Shown: one piece after another, positions 34,289 through 43,405 of the stretch | Layout of the letters: the number at the start of each line of letters is the position of its first letter | Numbering within the stretch: the stretch's first letter is position 1 | DNA from: JACJWR01 sp963842975 | GTDB lineage: Bacteria; Actinomycetota; Actinomycetes; S36-B12; UBA10799 | Assembly: GCA_963842975.1 (NCBI GenBank) | Contig: CAWJIH010000004.1 | Span: forward strand, 186,001-250,000 | Length of the DNA: 64,000 nucleotides | Direction: 5' to 3' | Program-made: the position numbers and the translations under genes | Notes under the pieces: generated by a model | The model's input: only the letters and a program-made list of their open reading frames with translations | The model's database searches: none | What the model was told of the DNA's origin: nothing

Positions 34289-34353
34289 GTCGGAATCGAA
34301 CCGACGACCGTCCGCTTACAAGGCGGGAGCTCTACCGACTGAGCTAACGCGGC
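34281..34353 (-). tRNA. tRNA-Thr(TGT)
   Basis: 73 bases on the minus strand. Acceptor stem GCCGCGT/ACGCGGC is perfect; the D arm contains AGCTCAGTCGGTAGAGC; the anticodon loop is CTTGTAA with anticodon TGT; the T arm is GTCGG-TTCGATT-CCGAC. CCA is not encoded. Its 3' part is the source of the repeats at 27.6, 30.6, 32.0 and 34.25 kb, so this gene is the integration target. Confidence 0.93.
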
Positions 34354-34474
34354 GTGAGCGCGAAGGCGCCGACCCAAGCCTAGACGTCGCCGACTCCGGT
34401 AGCGCGCAGCCCCCGGGCTCCTGCGCACCTTGCTAACCTCGCCGCGGGAGGGAAACGCGGCGAAAGGAGTGCAG

Positions 34475-35941
34475 ATGAAGTGCAGCAGACGCGCAGGCAC
34501 GCTCGCTCCGGCGGTATTGGTCGCGCTGACCACGCTGCTCGCCGGCTGCGGCGCTGGCGAGTCCGACGCGCAAAGCTCTCCCACCACAACGGAGTCGGCA
34601 GCTCCGACCGGCACCATCACGCTGTGGGACGCATCCGACGCCCCGCACACAACCGCCGCGGCGTACGCGCCCATCATCGAGGCGTTCCGAGTCGAGTACC
34701 CGGGAGTTGAGGTGCAGGTGGTGGAGGTTGGCCAAGCCGAAGCCCGGGATAAGTTCGCTCAGGCCTCGTTGGATCGCGCTGCGCCGGCGCTGCTGGTGGC
34801 ACCGTCAGAATGGACCGTGGAACTGGCGGGCAGCGGCTTCCTCGAACCGCTCACCGGGACGCCACTTGAGACGAGCCTCGCGGACTACGTTCGAGTCTCC
34901 CGCCCAAGCGTCGAGTTCGACAACACCCTGTGGGCCCTGCCGCAAACAGCGTCGAGTGACGCGTTGGTGTGCAACCAACGCTTGCTGAGTTCCGCGGGAG
35001 CCTCCGTTCCGGGAACCTGGGAAGAGGTTCCGTCCGCGGCTGCGGCAGTTCAGGCGGTCGGGGCGACCCTGCTACTTGCACCGGCCAGTGGAGCGGAGGC
35101 GCTGCCCTACCTGTACTCCCAGGGCGGCGGGATGTTGGACTTGGAGGCTTCCGAGATTCTGGTCAACAATGCAGCCTCGGTCGCTGGCTGGGACACCTCG
35201 GTGGCACTCATCACAGCCGGCGACACACCTAGGACGCTGCCCAGCGCCACGGACGCTGAAACCCAGCCGTCGCCGGTTCCGCCGGACGAACCCGCAACCC
35301 CAGCGGACCCCTCAACTCCAGCGGACACCCCCAACCCAGCCGAAGCCCCCACCCCAGCTGAAGGCGAACCCACACCACCCGTCGAAGCTCCAGCTCCCAC
35401 CACCGCTGCCGAGGCCCGCGATGCCTTCTTGAACAGCAAACTGGCGTGCGTGATCGTAGACCCAGCATCGACGGTGGAGCTCTACGCTGGCGCCAAAGCG
35501 GCCACGGACATAAGCATCTCGATTAACCCGCTACCGGCTGGTTCGAATGACGGTGCCGCCACGGCCGAGGGCACCACCGTTGCCGTCGCGGCCGCAGTCG
35601 CCCCAGAACAGAAGGAACTCGCCTACCTCTTTGCGCAGCACCTGAACTCCACCGAATCGCAACTCCAACTAGCTCGGGATTCGATGTGGTCACCTGCCCG
35701 GGGTGATTCCTACCAACTGTTGGCCGATGACTCCAACAGCACAAGCAAGGTGCTCAACGAGTTCGCCCCCTTGCTCGACACCGCCCAGCCCTGGCCGCCG
35801 ACGCCGGAATTGGCCGAGCTGATGCCTGCCCTCGATTTCGGTTGGGCGATCATGGCCACCGGAATGCAGCCGCCCCAGCAGACCGCAGACGCCATTGCGG
35901 CTCAGTGGCGCACGGTGCTTCCAGCCACCTACCGCGACTAA
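34475..35941 (+). CDS. Solute-binding-like lipoprotein with Pro-rich insertion
   Basis: 488 residues from ATG 34475, behind AAAGGAG. Lipobox LAGC gives Cys25. The fold follows extracellular sugar-binding proteins: GTITLWDASDAPH, YAPIIEAFRVEYPGVEVQVV, and later AFLNSKLACVIVDPAST. Around residues 250-315 there is an inserted Pro/Ala/Thr/Glu-rich stretch (DEPATPADPSTPADTPNPAE) that would be a flexible loop within the second lobe. It precedes the mal operon by 270 bp on the same strand. It may be an alternative or sensor-type binding protein for the same transporter. The insert is unusual for this family. Confidence 0.72.
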   Translation: MKCSRRAGTLAPAVLVALTTLLAGCGAGESDAQSSPTTTESAAPTGTITLWDASDAPHTTAAAYAPIIEAFRVEYPGVEVQVVEVGQAEARDKFAQASLDRAAPALLVAPSEWTVELAGSGFLEPLTGTPLETSLADYVRVSRPSVEFDNTLWALPQTASSDALVCNQRLLSSAGASVPGTWEEVPSAAAAVQAVGATLLLAPASGAEALPYLYSQGGGMLDLEASEILVNNAASVAGWDTSVALITAGDTPRTLPSATDAETQPSPVPPDEPATPADPSTPADTPNPAEAPTPAEGEPTPPVEAPAPTTAAEARDAFLNSKLACVIVDPASTVELYAGAKAATDISISINPLPAGSNDGAATAEGTTVAVAAAVAPEQKELAYLFAQHLNSTESQLQLARDSMWSPARGDSYQLLADDSNSTSKVLNEFAPLLDTAQPWPPTPELAELMPALDFGWAIMATGMQPPQQTADAIAAQWRTVLPATYRD

Positions 35942-36212
35942 TGTCGGCCCCGGTGCGTCACGCGGCGCAGCTGGTCCGCCGTGGCTAACCCTTGGGCGAT
36001 CGAGTCGAAATGGCGAAACACCTAAAGAAACTCTTGCGATAAGTCGCCATTACCTCCCGTTTACAGTCATGATGTACCAACGAGTCGCAATAGGCCCGAG
36101 GTACAAACTTCTGGGTCGGTCGAGCACCTCATGATCATGCGGCTCGTGGCGGGGCACGACCCAACTGGTCTGCTCCTCGACGCCGATACCTTTCGGCGCC
36201 GGAACACACGGA
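35942..36212. promoter_or_regulatory. Upstream region of the maltose-type operon
   Basis: 271 bp with a locally AT-richer centre (about 36005-36110), where the promoter is likely. CATGATCATG at 36130-36139 is a perfect 10-bp palindrome but of unknown meaning. No clear LacI/MalR-type operator was recognised. Confidence 0.4.
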
Positions 36213-37478
36213 ATGGAGCAGAAATTGGGACGCATGTTTCGCGGCGCGGCTGTGGCAGCCGGGCTCGCTTTGGCGCTGACCGCTTGCGGCGGTGACAGCG
36301 ACTCGGGCTCGGGGGATTCGGGTTCAGGCGACTCGACAGCCGCCTCGGGCAGTTCGTTGGTGATTTGGGCCGACGAGCGTCGGGCCGGACCGATTGGTGA
36401 CCTTGCCAAGCAGTGGGGTGAGGAGAACGGCGTCGACGTCACCGTCACTCAGGTGAACTTCGATGACTTGAAGGACCAGTACAACCAGCAGGCACCGCAG
36501 GGCCAGGGCCCCGACATCTTCCTGGGCGCCAACGACTGGGCCGGCGAGTTCCAGAGCAGTGGTCTGATCGCCCCGATCGACCTCGGCTCGAACGTTGAGA
36601 ACTTCGTGCCCACCTCACTCGAGGGCTTCAACGTCGACGGTGCCAACTACGGCGTGCCGGTCGCGGTTGAAAACGTCATTCTCTTCCGCAACACCGACCT
36701 CGCACCAAACGCGCCGGCCAGCATCAACGAAATGGCCACCACAGGCCTGCAACTGCAGACCGAGGGCAAGACTCAGTTCCCGATCGGCCTGCAGGTTGGC
36801 GAGAAGGGCGACGCTTACCACGCGTACCCGTTCTACTCTGCGGCCGGTGGCTACTTCTACGGTGGCCCAGACGCTGAAGGTCAATACGACCCCAACGACC
36901 TCGGTGTGGGCGAGGAAGGTTCGCTAATCTTCGCCAGCGCGTGGGGCCAACTCGGCGAGCAGGGCGCAATCCGGGCCACCTTCACCGGTGATGACCTGAC
37001 CAACGCCTGGTCCGCTGGCCAGTTGCCGTACTGGATCACTGGTCCGTGGAATGCCGCCACGGTCGAAGAGTCCGGTGTTCCGTTCGTCGCCGAAGCGGTG
37101 CCTGGTTGGGAAGGCGTGAACGAGACCTCGAAGCCGATCGTGGGCTCGCAGGGCTTCTACCTCAACCAGAACTCCACCAACCGCACCACGGCGCAGGCCT
37201 TCCTCGACGCCACCATGGACACCGATTTCATGACGTCGATCTACGAAGCTGACCCGCGCCCACCGGCGTGGATTCCGGCTGAGTCCGCTGCGGCGAGCGA
37301 CCCGATCATGTCGGCGATCTCCGAATACGGCAAGGACGGTTTCCCCAACCTTCCGTGGCCGCAGATGGGTGTTGTCTACGAAGAGGTTGGGCTGGCCCAA
37401 CAGCGCATCCTCGGTGGTGCTGACCCGACAGCCAGCATGGAAGAGGCTCGGGCCAACATCGAAAGCCGGACCGGCTGA
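36213..37478 (+). CDS. malE: Maltose/maltooligosaccharide ABC transporter substrate-binding lipoprotein
   Basis: 421 residues. Signal segment and lipobox LTAC (Cys25), then a Ser/Gly/Asp spacer and a typical MalE fold: LVIWADERRAGPIGDLAKQW, PDIFLGANDWAGEF, YGVPVAVENVILFRNTDL and YWITGPWNAATVEESG. These positions are those that line the sugar site in maltodextrin-binding proteins. It is the first gene of malE-malF-malG-GH13-msmK, with 51 bp to malF. Exact ligand (maltose, maltodextrin, trehalose) is inferred from the neighbouring GH13 enzyme. Confidence 0.9.
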   Translation: MEQKLGRMFRGAAVAAGLALALTACGGDSDSGSGDSGSGDSTAASGSSLVIWADERRAGPIGDLAKQWGEENGVDVTVTQVNFDDLKDQYNQQAPQGQGPDIFLGANDWAGEFQSSGLIAPIDLGSNVENFVPTSLEGFNVDGANYGVPVAVENVILFRNTDLAPNAPASINEMATTGLQLQTEGKTQFPIGLQVGEKGDAYHAYPFYSAAGGYFYGGPDAEGQYDPNDLGVGEEGSLIFASAWGQLGEQGAIRATFTGDDLTNAWSAGQLPYWITGPWNAATVEESGVPFVAEAVPGWEGVNETSKPIVGSQGFYLNQNSTNRTTAQAFLDATMDTDFMTSIYEADPRPPAWIPAESAAASDPIMSAISEYGKDGFPNLPWPQMGVVYEEVGLAQQRILGGADPTASMEEARANIESRTG

Positions 37479-37529
37479 TCCGGACCCTTTGAGGAATTGA
37501 AGACGAGTCCGGGTAGCTAGGAGGAACCT

Positions 37530-39152
37530 GTGTCAGTTCAAGCGCCAGAGAAGGCGAAGGCCCCAGCGGTCGCTCAGCCTTCGGGGAAGTTCTCGGCCTG
37601 GGTGGTCAAACTGATCATCCTGGGTGTCATTGACGTGCTGGGAATCTGGGCCGTTGCCCAGAGCCTCACAGCCGAGTGGTGGCTGGCCGTGGTCTTCCTT
37701 TCGGTGGTACTCATCCTGTTGAACATCACCTACTTCAGGCGCGGTGGACTGCCGTTCAAATACCTGCTGCCCGGACTCGTCTTCCTCATTGCATTCCAGC
37801 TCTACCCCGCGGGATACACCTTCGGGGCCTCGTTCACCAACTACGGCACCGGGCACGTGTTGCCGCAGGCGCAGGTAGTCGGTGCGATCATCGCGCAGAG
37901 TTCGCGTCCGGTGGAGGGTTCGCCCTCCTACGACGTGGTCGCCCTGGAGCGCGACGGCGACGTGTTCATGCTCGTCACCGATCCAGACGATCCCACCAAA
38001 GCGCTACTCGGCTCCAACGAGGAATTGGTCCCCGCCGAAGGTGCCGAATTTAGCGGCAGCAAAGCCACTGGACTCGACGGGTATACCACCCTCAACCTCG
38101 GGGCTCTGGCCGGAAACCCCGAACTTGATGCGGCCTGGCAGGAACTCACCGTTCCGTTCGATCCCGACGAAGGGATCTACTTGAAGCCGCAGAGCCCCAC
38201 CCGGGCTTCTGAGGCCCGGTCAACCGTGGTCTACGACCGCGACACGGACACCTTCACCAACAACGAGACCGGACAGGTCTTCAGCCCCAACGGCGATGTC
38301 GGCTTGTTCACTACCGAAGCCTTCGACAACGAGGCCGGTGAAACTCGCGCCAATCAGGGTGAATTCCTCACCCCCGGCTGGCCAGTCTTCGTCGGCGTCG
38401 ACAACTACGCTCGGATCCTCACAGATCCAGGGGTGCGTGCCAACTTCATCCCCATCATGTTGTGGTCCTTCGCTTTCGCAATCGGCACCGTGATCATGCA
38501 GTTCGTGTTCGGGCTGCTCATCGCGATCGTGATGCAGGACAAACGAATGAAGGGGCAAAAGATCTACCGTCTGATCCTGATCTTGCCCTACGCACTCCCC
38601 ATCTTCATGACGGCGTTGGTGTGGAAGGGCATGCTCAACACCGACTTCGGTCTGATCAACCAGATAGTCGGATCTCCGATCCCATGGCTAAGCGATGGCA
38701 CCCTAGCCAAACTGTCGCTGCTGGTGGTGAACCTGTGGATCGGATACTCCTACATGCTCTTGGTCGTCACCGGCGCCCTCACGGCGGTCCCAGGTGACCT
38801 CAAAGAGGCTGCCTTCGTTGACGGCGCCAGCGCCTGGCGAGCGTTCCGCTCCGTGGTGCTGCCGCTGCTGATGGTGAGCGTGTCACCGCTGCTCATCGCA
38901 TCGTTCGCCTTCAACTTCAACAACTTCACCCTGGTCGAGTTGCTCACCGGCGGTGGCCCATTCCCAGGCTCGCCGATTGAGGGAGGCGAGACCGACTTGT
39001 TGATCACCTACACCTATCGATTGGCGTTCGGCACCTCCCAGCAGTTGCTCGGTTTCGCCTCCGCAATCTCAATGGTCATCTTCATCATCGTGGCCGGTAT
39101 CTCCGCGTACGGATTCCGGCTCACCAAGAAGCTCGAGGAGATCAAGGCATGA
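37530..39152 (+). CDS. malF: Maltose-type ABC transporter permease MalF
   Basis: 540 residues from GTG 37530, behind a perfect AGGAGG. Three N-terminal membrane helices are followed by a large external domain (residues about 110-285), like the P2 loop of MalF, then five or six helices of the permease core. The EAA loop, EAAFVDGASAWRAFRSVVLP, would contact the ATPase. Length and the big extracellular insert point to the maltose branch rather than other sugar permeases. Overlaps malG by 4 bp (ATGA). Confidence 0.93.
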   Translation: MSVQAPEKAKAPAVAQPSGKFSAWVVKLIILGVIDVLGIWAVAQSLTAEWWLAVVFLSVVLILLNITYFRRGGLPFKYLLPGLVFLIAFQLYPAGYTFGASFTNYGTGHVLPQAQVVGAIIAQSSRPVEGSPSYDVVALERDGDVFMLVTDPDDPTKALLGSNEELVPAEGAEFSGSKATGLDGYTTLNLGALAGNPELDAAWQELTVPFDPDEGIYLKPQSPTRASEARSTVVYDRDTDTFTNNETGQVFSPNGDVGLFTTEAFDNEAGETRANQGEFLTPGWPVFVGVDNYARILTDPGVRANFIPIMLWSFAFAIGTVIMQFVFGLLIAIVMQDKRMKGQKIYRLILILPYALPIFMTALVWKGMLNTDFGLINQIVGSPIPWLSDGTLAKLSLLVVNLWIGYSYMLLVVTGALTAVPGDLKEAAFVDGASAWRAFRSVVLPLLMVSVSPLLIASFAFNFNNFTLVELLTGGGPFPGSPIEGGETDLLITYTYRLAFGTSQQLLGFASAISMVIFIIVAGISAYGFRLTKKLEEIKA

Positions 39153-40219
39153 GCGACGAAAAGGGGCCCGAGTTCCTGGGCAAGAACCCCGACGGCGCCA
39201 ACCCGGGCCATCGCAGCGACGGCGACCCGGATCTTCAGCTGGCGGTGAATCGCGAAGGCCAAGCCTTGGCGATGGACGAACTGGCCGCCACCGAAGCCCG
39301 CGTGGCACCTACCCGCTCTGCTCCCAAGATGAGTTTCGGTCGGTGGGTCACCCAACTGGGCTGGCGGCACGCGATCGCGCTGATCGCCGTGGTTTTCGCT
39401 CTCTTCCCGATCCTTTACATCATCAATGTCGCCCTGAACCCGGTGGGATCGCTCTCCGCGTCCTGCCCGCCGAACAAGACCGGGCTCAGCGCCCTCACCT
39501 GCCTGGCGCCTAGCACGGTCGATTTCAGCAACTTCTCGGCGATCTTCAATGATCCGCTGAAGCCGTTCGGCACCTGGTTCCGAAACACTCTGACGCTGGC
39601 AGTCGGGGTGTCGTTCATCTCGACTCTGATGTCCGCAGCGGGCGCCTTCGCCTTCAGCCGGCTGCGCTTCACTGGGCGTCGCCCGGGCCTGTTGGCGCTG
39701 GTGCTGCTGCAGATGTTCCCGCAGATCCTCGCCATCACCGCGATCTTCATCCTGATGTCCACCATCCAGGACGTGTTCCCAGCCTTCGGGTTGGGCTCGG
39801 TTTGGGGTCTGATGCTGATCTACCTGGGTGGTTCCCTAGGGGTCAACACCTACCTGATGAAGGGCTTCTTCGACACCATCCCAGTGGAGATCGACGAATC
39901 CGCGAAGATCGACGGCGCCAGCCATGTGCGCATCTTCTTCGGCCTGGTGCTGCGCCTCGCCTTGCCGGTGCTCGTGGTGGTGTTCTTTGTGACCTTCACC
40001 TTCATCTTCAACGAACTGGCCATCGCTCGAGTGCTGATGCCAGACCTACGCGACACCACCCTGGCAGTTGGTCTGAACACCTACGTCTCGGGCAACCTGC
40101 AGGAGTGGGGCAAGTTCGCCGCCGGAGCTTTGATCTCCGCGATTCCCATGCTGGTCGTGTTCGGCTTCACGCAGAAGTACCTCGTCACCGGACTCACCTC
40201 CGGTGCGGTCAAGGGATAA
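39149..40219 (+). CDS. malG: Maltose-type ABC transporter permease MalG
   Basis: 356 residues. A longer than usual hydrophilic N-terminus (about 70 residues) precedes six membrane helices. The EAA loop EIDESAKIDGASHVRIFFGL is typical for MalG. The C-terminus ends KYLVTGLTSGAVKG, the conserved MalG tail that in E. coli reaches into the ATPase dimer. Start overlaps the malF stop. Confidence 0.94.
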   Translation: MSDEKGPEFLGKNPDGANPGHRSDGDPDLQLAVNREGQALAMDELAATEARVAPTRSAPKMSFGRWVTQLGWRHAIALIAVVFALFPILYIINVALNPVGSLSASCPPNKTGLSALTCLAPSTVDFSNFSAIFNDPLKPFGTWFRNTLTLAVGVSFISTLMSAAGAFAFSRLRFTGRRPGLLALVLLQMFPQILAITAIFILMSTIQDVFPAFGLGSVWGLMLIYLGGSLGVNTYLMKGFFDTIPVEIDESAKIDGASHVRIFFGLVLRLALPVLVVVFFVTFTFIFNELAIARVLMPDLRDTTLAVGLNTYVSGNLQEWGKFAAGALISAIPMLVVFGFTQKYLVTGLTSGAVKG

Positions 40220-40233
40220 CGGCTCTCAGCACT

Positions 40234-42174
40234 ATGCCGGACGTTGAGTCGGGGCACGACACCGCAGCGCAGCGTTTGCTGTACGACGTGCCTCACCACG
40301 ATGGTTCGCCGCTGTACTTGCCGAATCCTCCTGCTTCCTTGGGCGACTCCTTCGAGGTGCGCTTGCGGGCGCCGCACACCGCTGGAGTGACCAGGGTTGC
40401 GGTTCGGCAGGTCCACGATGGCGAACCTTTCGGGGTACCCGCCGAGTTGGCTTTCGAGGATGAGTCCGCACAGTGGTGGCAAGCGACCCTCACGCAGTGG
40501 AATCCAGTGATCAACTACCGGTTCCTCACTGATTCCGGCCCCTACGGCTACCGCTGGATCACCGCTGCTGGACCGGTAGACCACGATCCCACGGATGCCG
40601 GTGACTTCCGATCTGCGGTGGGTGATCCCGGTGGACCACGGTGGTTGGACGACGCGGTCGTCTACCAGGTGTTCCCGGACCGATTCGCCCGCTCGGGCCG
40701 GGTTGACGCCGCCCTGCTGCAACAGGCGGCCGATGACTGGGCGACGGTGATGGAGTGGGATGAACCCGCCGCCGGGTTTGGCAAAGCCCGTGCCCGACAG
40801 TTGTATGGCGGTGACCTCTACGGGATTGCCGAGCGGCTCGACCATCTGGTCGATCTCGGGGTGAACGTGCTCTACCTGAACCCCTTTTTCCCCGCGCCCT
40901 CGAATCATCGTTACAACGCCACCTCTTTCGAGCGGGTGGACCCGATCTTGGGCGGCGATGAGGCGTTGGCCGTCCTCGTGAGTAAGGCCCACCAGCGCGG
41001 CATGAGGGTGATCGGTGACTTCACCACCAACCACACCGGCAGCCGACACGAGTGGTTCGTCAGCGCCCAACAGGATCTCGCCTCGGAAGAAGCCGGCTAC
41101 TACTTCTTCGGTGATGCTCCCGATGACTACGAAGGCTGGTTTGGGGTTCCGAGTTTGCCCAAGGTGGACCACCGCAGCACCGCGCTTCGGCGACGCATGA
41201 TCACAGGAACCACGGCCCCAGTGCGCCGCTACCTCCGGAAGCCTTTTGAACTGGACGGTTGGCGCGTCGACGTGGCCAACATGACGGGTCGCCACCGGGA
41301 AAATGACGACAACCACGACGTCGCCAGAGACTTCCGCACCGCGGTACTGACCGATCGCCCCGATGCCTACATCGTGGGCGAACACTTCCACGACTTCCGC
41401 GATGACCTGCCAGGTGACGGCTGGCACGGGGTCATGAACTACGCCGGCTTCGCCAAACCGCTGTGGACCTGGTTGACCGGGGAATGGCCAGCAGAGCACT
41501 GGCTCGGCTTGCCGTGGCCCCAGTGGCCTCGACTCCCGGGGCCATCAGTGGTGGCGACGATGCGTGAGTACTTGGCGGTTCCCTGGCCGCTGCTGCAATC
41601 GTCACTGACCCTCATCGGCAGCCATGACACCGCCCGCATCCGGACCATCACCGGCGACCCCGCGTTGGTGGAGGTCGCGGTGGGCGCCTTGATGACCTAC
41701 CCGGGCACACCCATGGTCTGGGCTGGCGACGAAGTGGGCCTTGAGGGCGTCAACGGCGAACAGGGCCGCGCACCCTTCCCGTGGGATTCGCCGGACGATT
41801 GGGAGCAGGACACTCTTCGAGTTTTCCGAGAACTCGCACAACTGCGGCGTACCGAATCGACCCTGCAAGTGGGCGGGCTGCGTTGGCTGTTCGCCGATGA
41901 GGATCGCATCGTGTTCCTGCGCGAGACCGCAGAGCAGGCCGCACTCGTGTGTCTCGCGCGTGGATCCGGATCGGCCATTACGCTGCCCACATCAGCCCTT
42001 GGTTGCCACGATGGGGCCAGCTGGCAGTCCCTCTACGGATCCGGAGCCATCAGTTCCGCGGGCGGGATCTGCACGATCCCAGGCTCCGGACCGGCCGTGC
42101 ACATTCTGCGGTGTAATCGCCACAACAGCAGTCCAAGCAACTTTTCAGACACCATCACGACAACCGGAGGATGA
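40234..42174 (+). CDS. GH13 alpha-glucosidase/neopullulanase-like enzyme
   Basis: 646 residues from ATG 40234, 14 bp after malG. An N-terminal beta domain (like the N-domain of cyclomaltodextrinases) is followed by a GH13 barrel with all four regions: DFTTNHTG, GWRVDVANM with nucleophile Asp346, IVGEHF with acid Glu383, and GSHDTAR with Asp465. There is no signal peptide, so it acts in the cytoplasm on sugars brought in by the adjacent transporter. Neopullulanase/cyclomaltodextrinase type is the best guess; specificity cannot be read from sequence alone. Confidence 0.9.
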   Translation: MPDVESGHDTAAQRLLYDVPHHDGSPLYLPNPPASLGDSFEVRLRAPHTAGVTRVAVRQVHDGEPFGVPAELAFEDESAQWWQATLTQWNPVINYRFLTDSGPYGYRWITAAGPVDHDPTDAGDFRSAVGDPGGPRWLDDAVVYQVFPDRFARSGRVDAALLQQAADDWATVMEWDEPAAGFGKARARQLYGGDLYGIAERLDHLVDLGVNVLYLNPFFPAPSNHRYNATSFERVDPILGGDEALAVLVSKAHQRGMRVIGDFTTNHTGSRHEWFVSAQQDLASEEAGYYFFGDAPDDYEGWFGVPSLPKVDHRSTALRRRMITGTTAPVRRYLRKPFELDGWRVDVANMTGRHRENDDNHDVARDFRTAVLTDRPDAYIVGEHFHDFRDDLPGDGWHGVMNYAGFAKPLWTWLTGEWPAEHWLGLPWPQWPRLPGPSVVATMREYLAVPWPLLQSSLTLIGSHDTARIRTITGDPALVEVAVGALMTYPGTPMVWAGDEVGLEGVNGEQGRAPFPWDSPDDWEQDTLRVFRELAQLRRTESTLQVGGLRWLFADEDRIVFLRETAEQAALVCLARGSGSAITLPTSALGCHDGASWQSLYGSGAISSAGGICTIPGSGPAVHILRCNRHNSSPSNFSDTITTTGG

Positions 42175-42178
42175 CGCA

Positions 42179-43379
42179 ATGGCCGAGGTAGTTCTCAAGA
42201 ACATCGACAAGCTGTACGAAAACGGCTTTCACGCCGTGCGGGATTTGAACCTCGACATCGCCGACGGCGAGTTCCTGGTACTCGTTGGGCCATCGGGATG
42301 TGGCAAGTCCACCGCCCTGCGCATGGTTGCCGGGCTCGAGGACATCTCCGGAGGCGACCTGTTCATCGGTGACCGTCGGGTCAACGACCTTCCCCCACAG
42401 GACCGCGACATCGCGATGGTGTTCCAGTCCTACGCCCTGTACCCGCACATGTCGGTGGCGGACAACATCGCCTACGGGCTGAAGCTGCGCAAAGATGCCG
42501 AAGCAGCAAATCGCCGCGCGGATCAAGAAGGCCGCCGACATGCTGGAACTCAACGACTACCTCGACCGCAAACCAGCGCAACTCTCCGGTGGGCAGCGTC
42601 AGCGGGTGGCGATGGGTCGGGCCATCGTCCGCGAGCCAGCCGTCTTCCTGATGGACGAGCCGCTGAGTAACCTCGACGCCAAGTTGCGGGTGCAGATGCG
42701 TGCGGAGATCTCGGCAGTCGTGCGGTCCCTGGGCACAACCACGATCTACGTCACCCACGACCAGGTCGAGGCGATGACGATGGGTGACCGGATGGCCGTC
42801 ATGAAGACCGGCGTGCTCAACCAAGTGGGCACCCCACAGGAGGTGTACGACAACCCGAACAACATCTTCGTCGCGCAGTTCGTGGGTTCGCCGCCGATGA
42901 ACTTGGTGCAGGGTCGGCTACAGGAATCGGGCGGGGCATTTAGCCTGGAAATCGGGCCTGCCACTCTGAACGTCCCGGAGTCCGTGATCAACGAGCGCCC
43001 GGCCTTGCGTGGCTACGTCGGGAAAGACATTGCCCTTGGTCTGCGCTCGGAGGATATGGAGGACGCCTCGCTGCTCAAGGAGGTTGCGCCCAACTCCACG
43101 CTGAAGGGCACGGTCACGCTGGTGGAGGCGCTCGGCTCGGAGATCGTAGTGCACTTCGACCTGGCCGGCGAGGCCGTGGTGACCGACGACACCAAGTTGC
43201 TAGCGGCCGAGACTGGCAGCCACGATTCCATCGACGTGGGTCACACCGGCGGGGTCAAGTGGGTTGCATCCTTCGCCCCGCGCTCGCGGGTGCGCCTCGG
43301 CGATGACGTCACCATCGTGGCCGACATTGAGCGGATTCACTGGTTCGATCCCCACAGTGGTGACGCCATTCGCGGCTAG
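42179..43379 (+). CDS. msmK: MsmK/UgpC-type sugar ABC transporter ATPase, +1 frameshift
   Basis: Two frames make one 399-residue ATPase. The first (from ATG 42179) has Walker A GPSGCGKST and the Q-loop MVFQSYALYPHMSVADNI; the second has signature LSGGQRQR, Walker B VFLMDEPLSNLDAKL and the switch His in YVTHDQ, then the C-terminal TOBE regulatory domain. The break is at 42491-42494: one A too many in CGCAAAGATG; CGCAAGATG gives LRKMPKQQIAARIKKAAD. As this is the only ATPase in an otherwise intact operon, an assembly error is likely. Supplies ATP hydrolysis for MalFG. Confidence 0.9.
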
Positions 43380-43405
43380 CAGCAGCGACACTGGCGTCGG
43401 TTTCA

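Noticed and set aside
39802..40233. N-terminal extension of the GH13 enzyme
   Set aside because: It would overlap malG out of frame; ATG 40234 gives the normal domain start.
40081..41499. 472-residue minus-strand ORF
   Set aside because: Shadow of the GH13 gene on the other strand.
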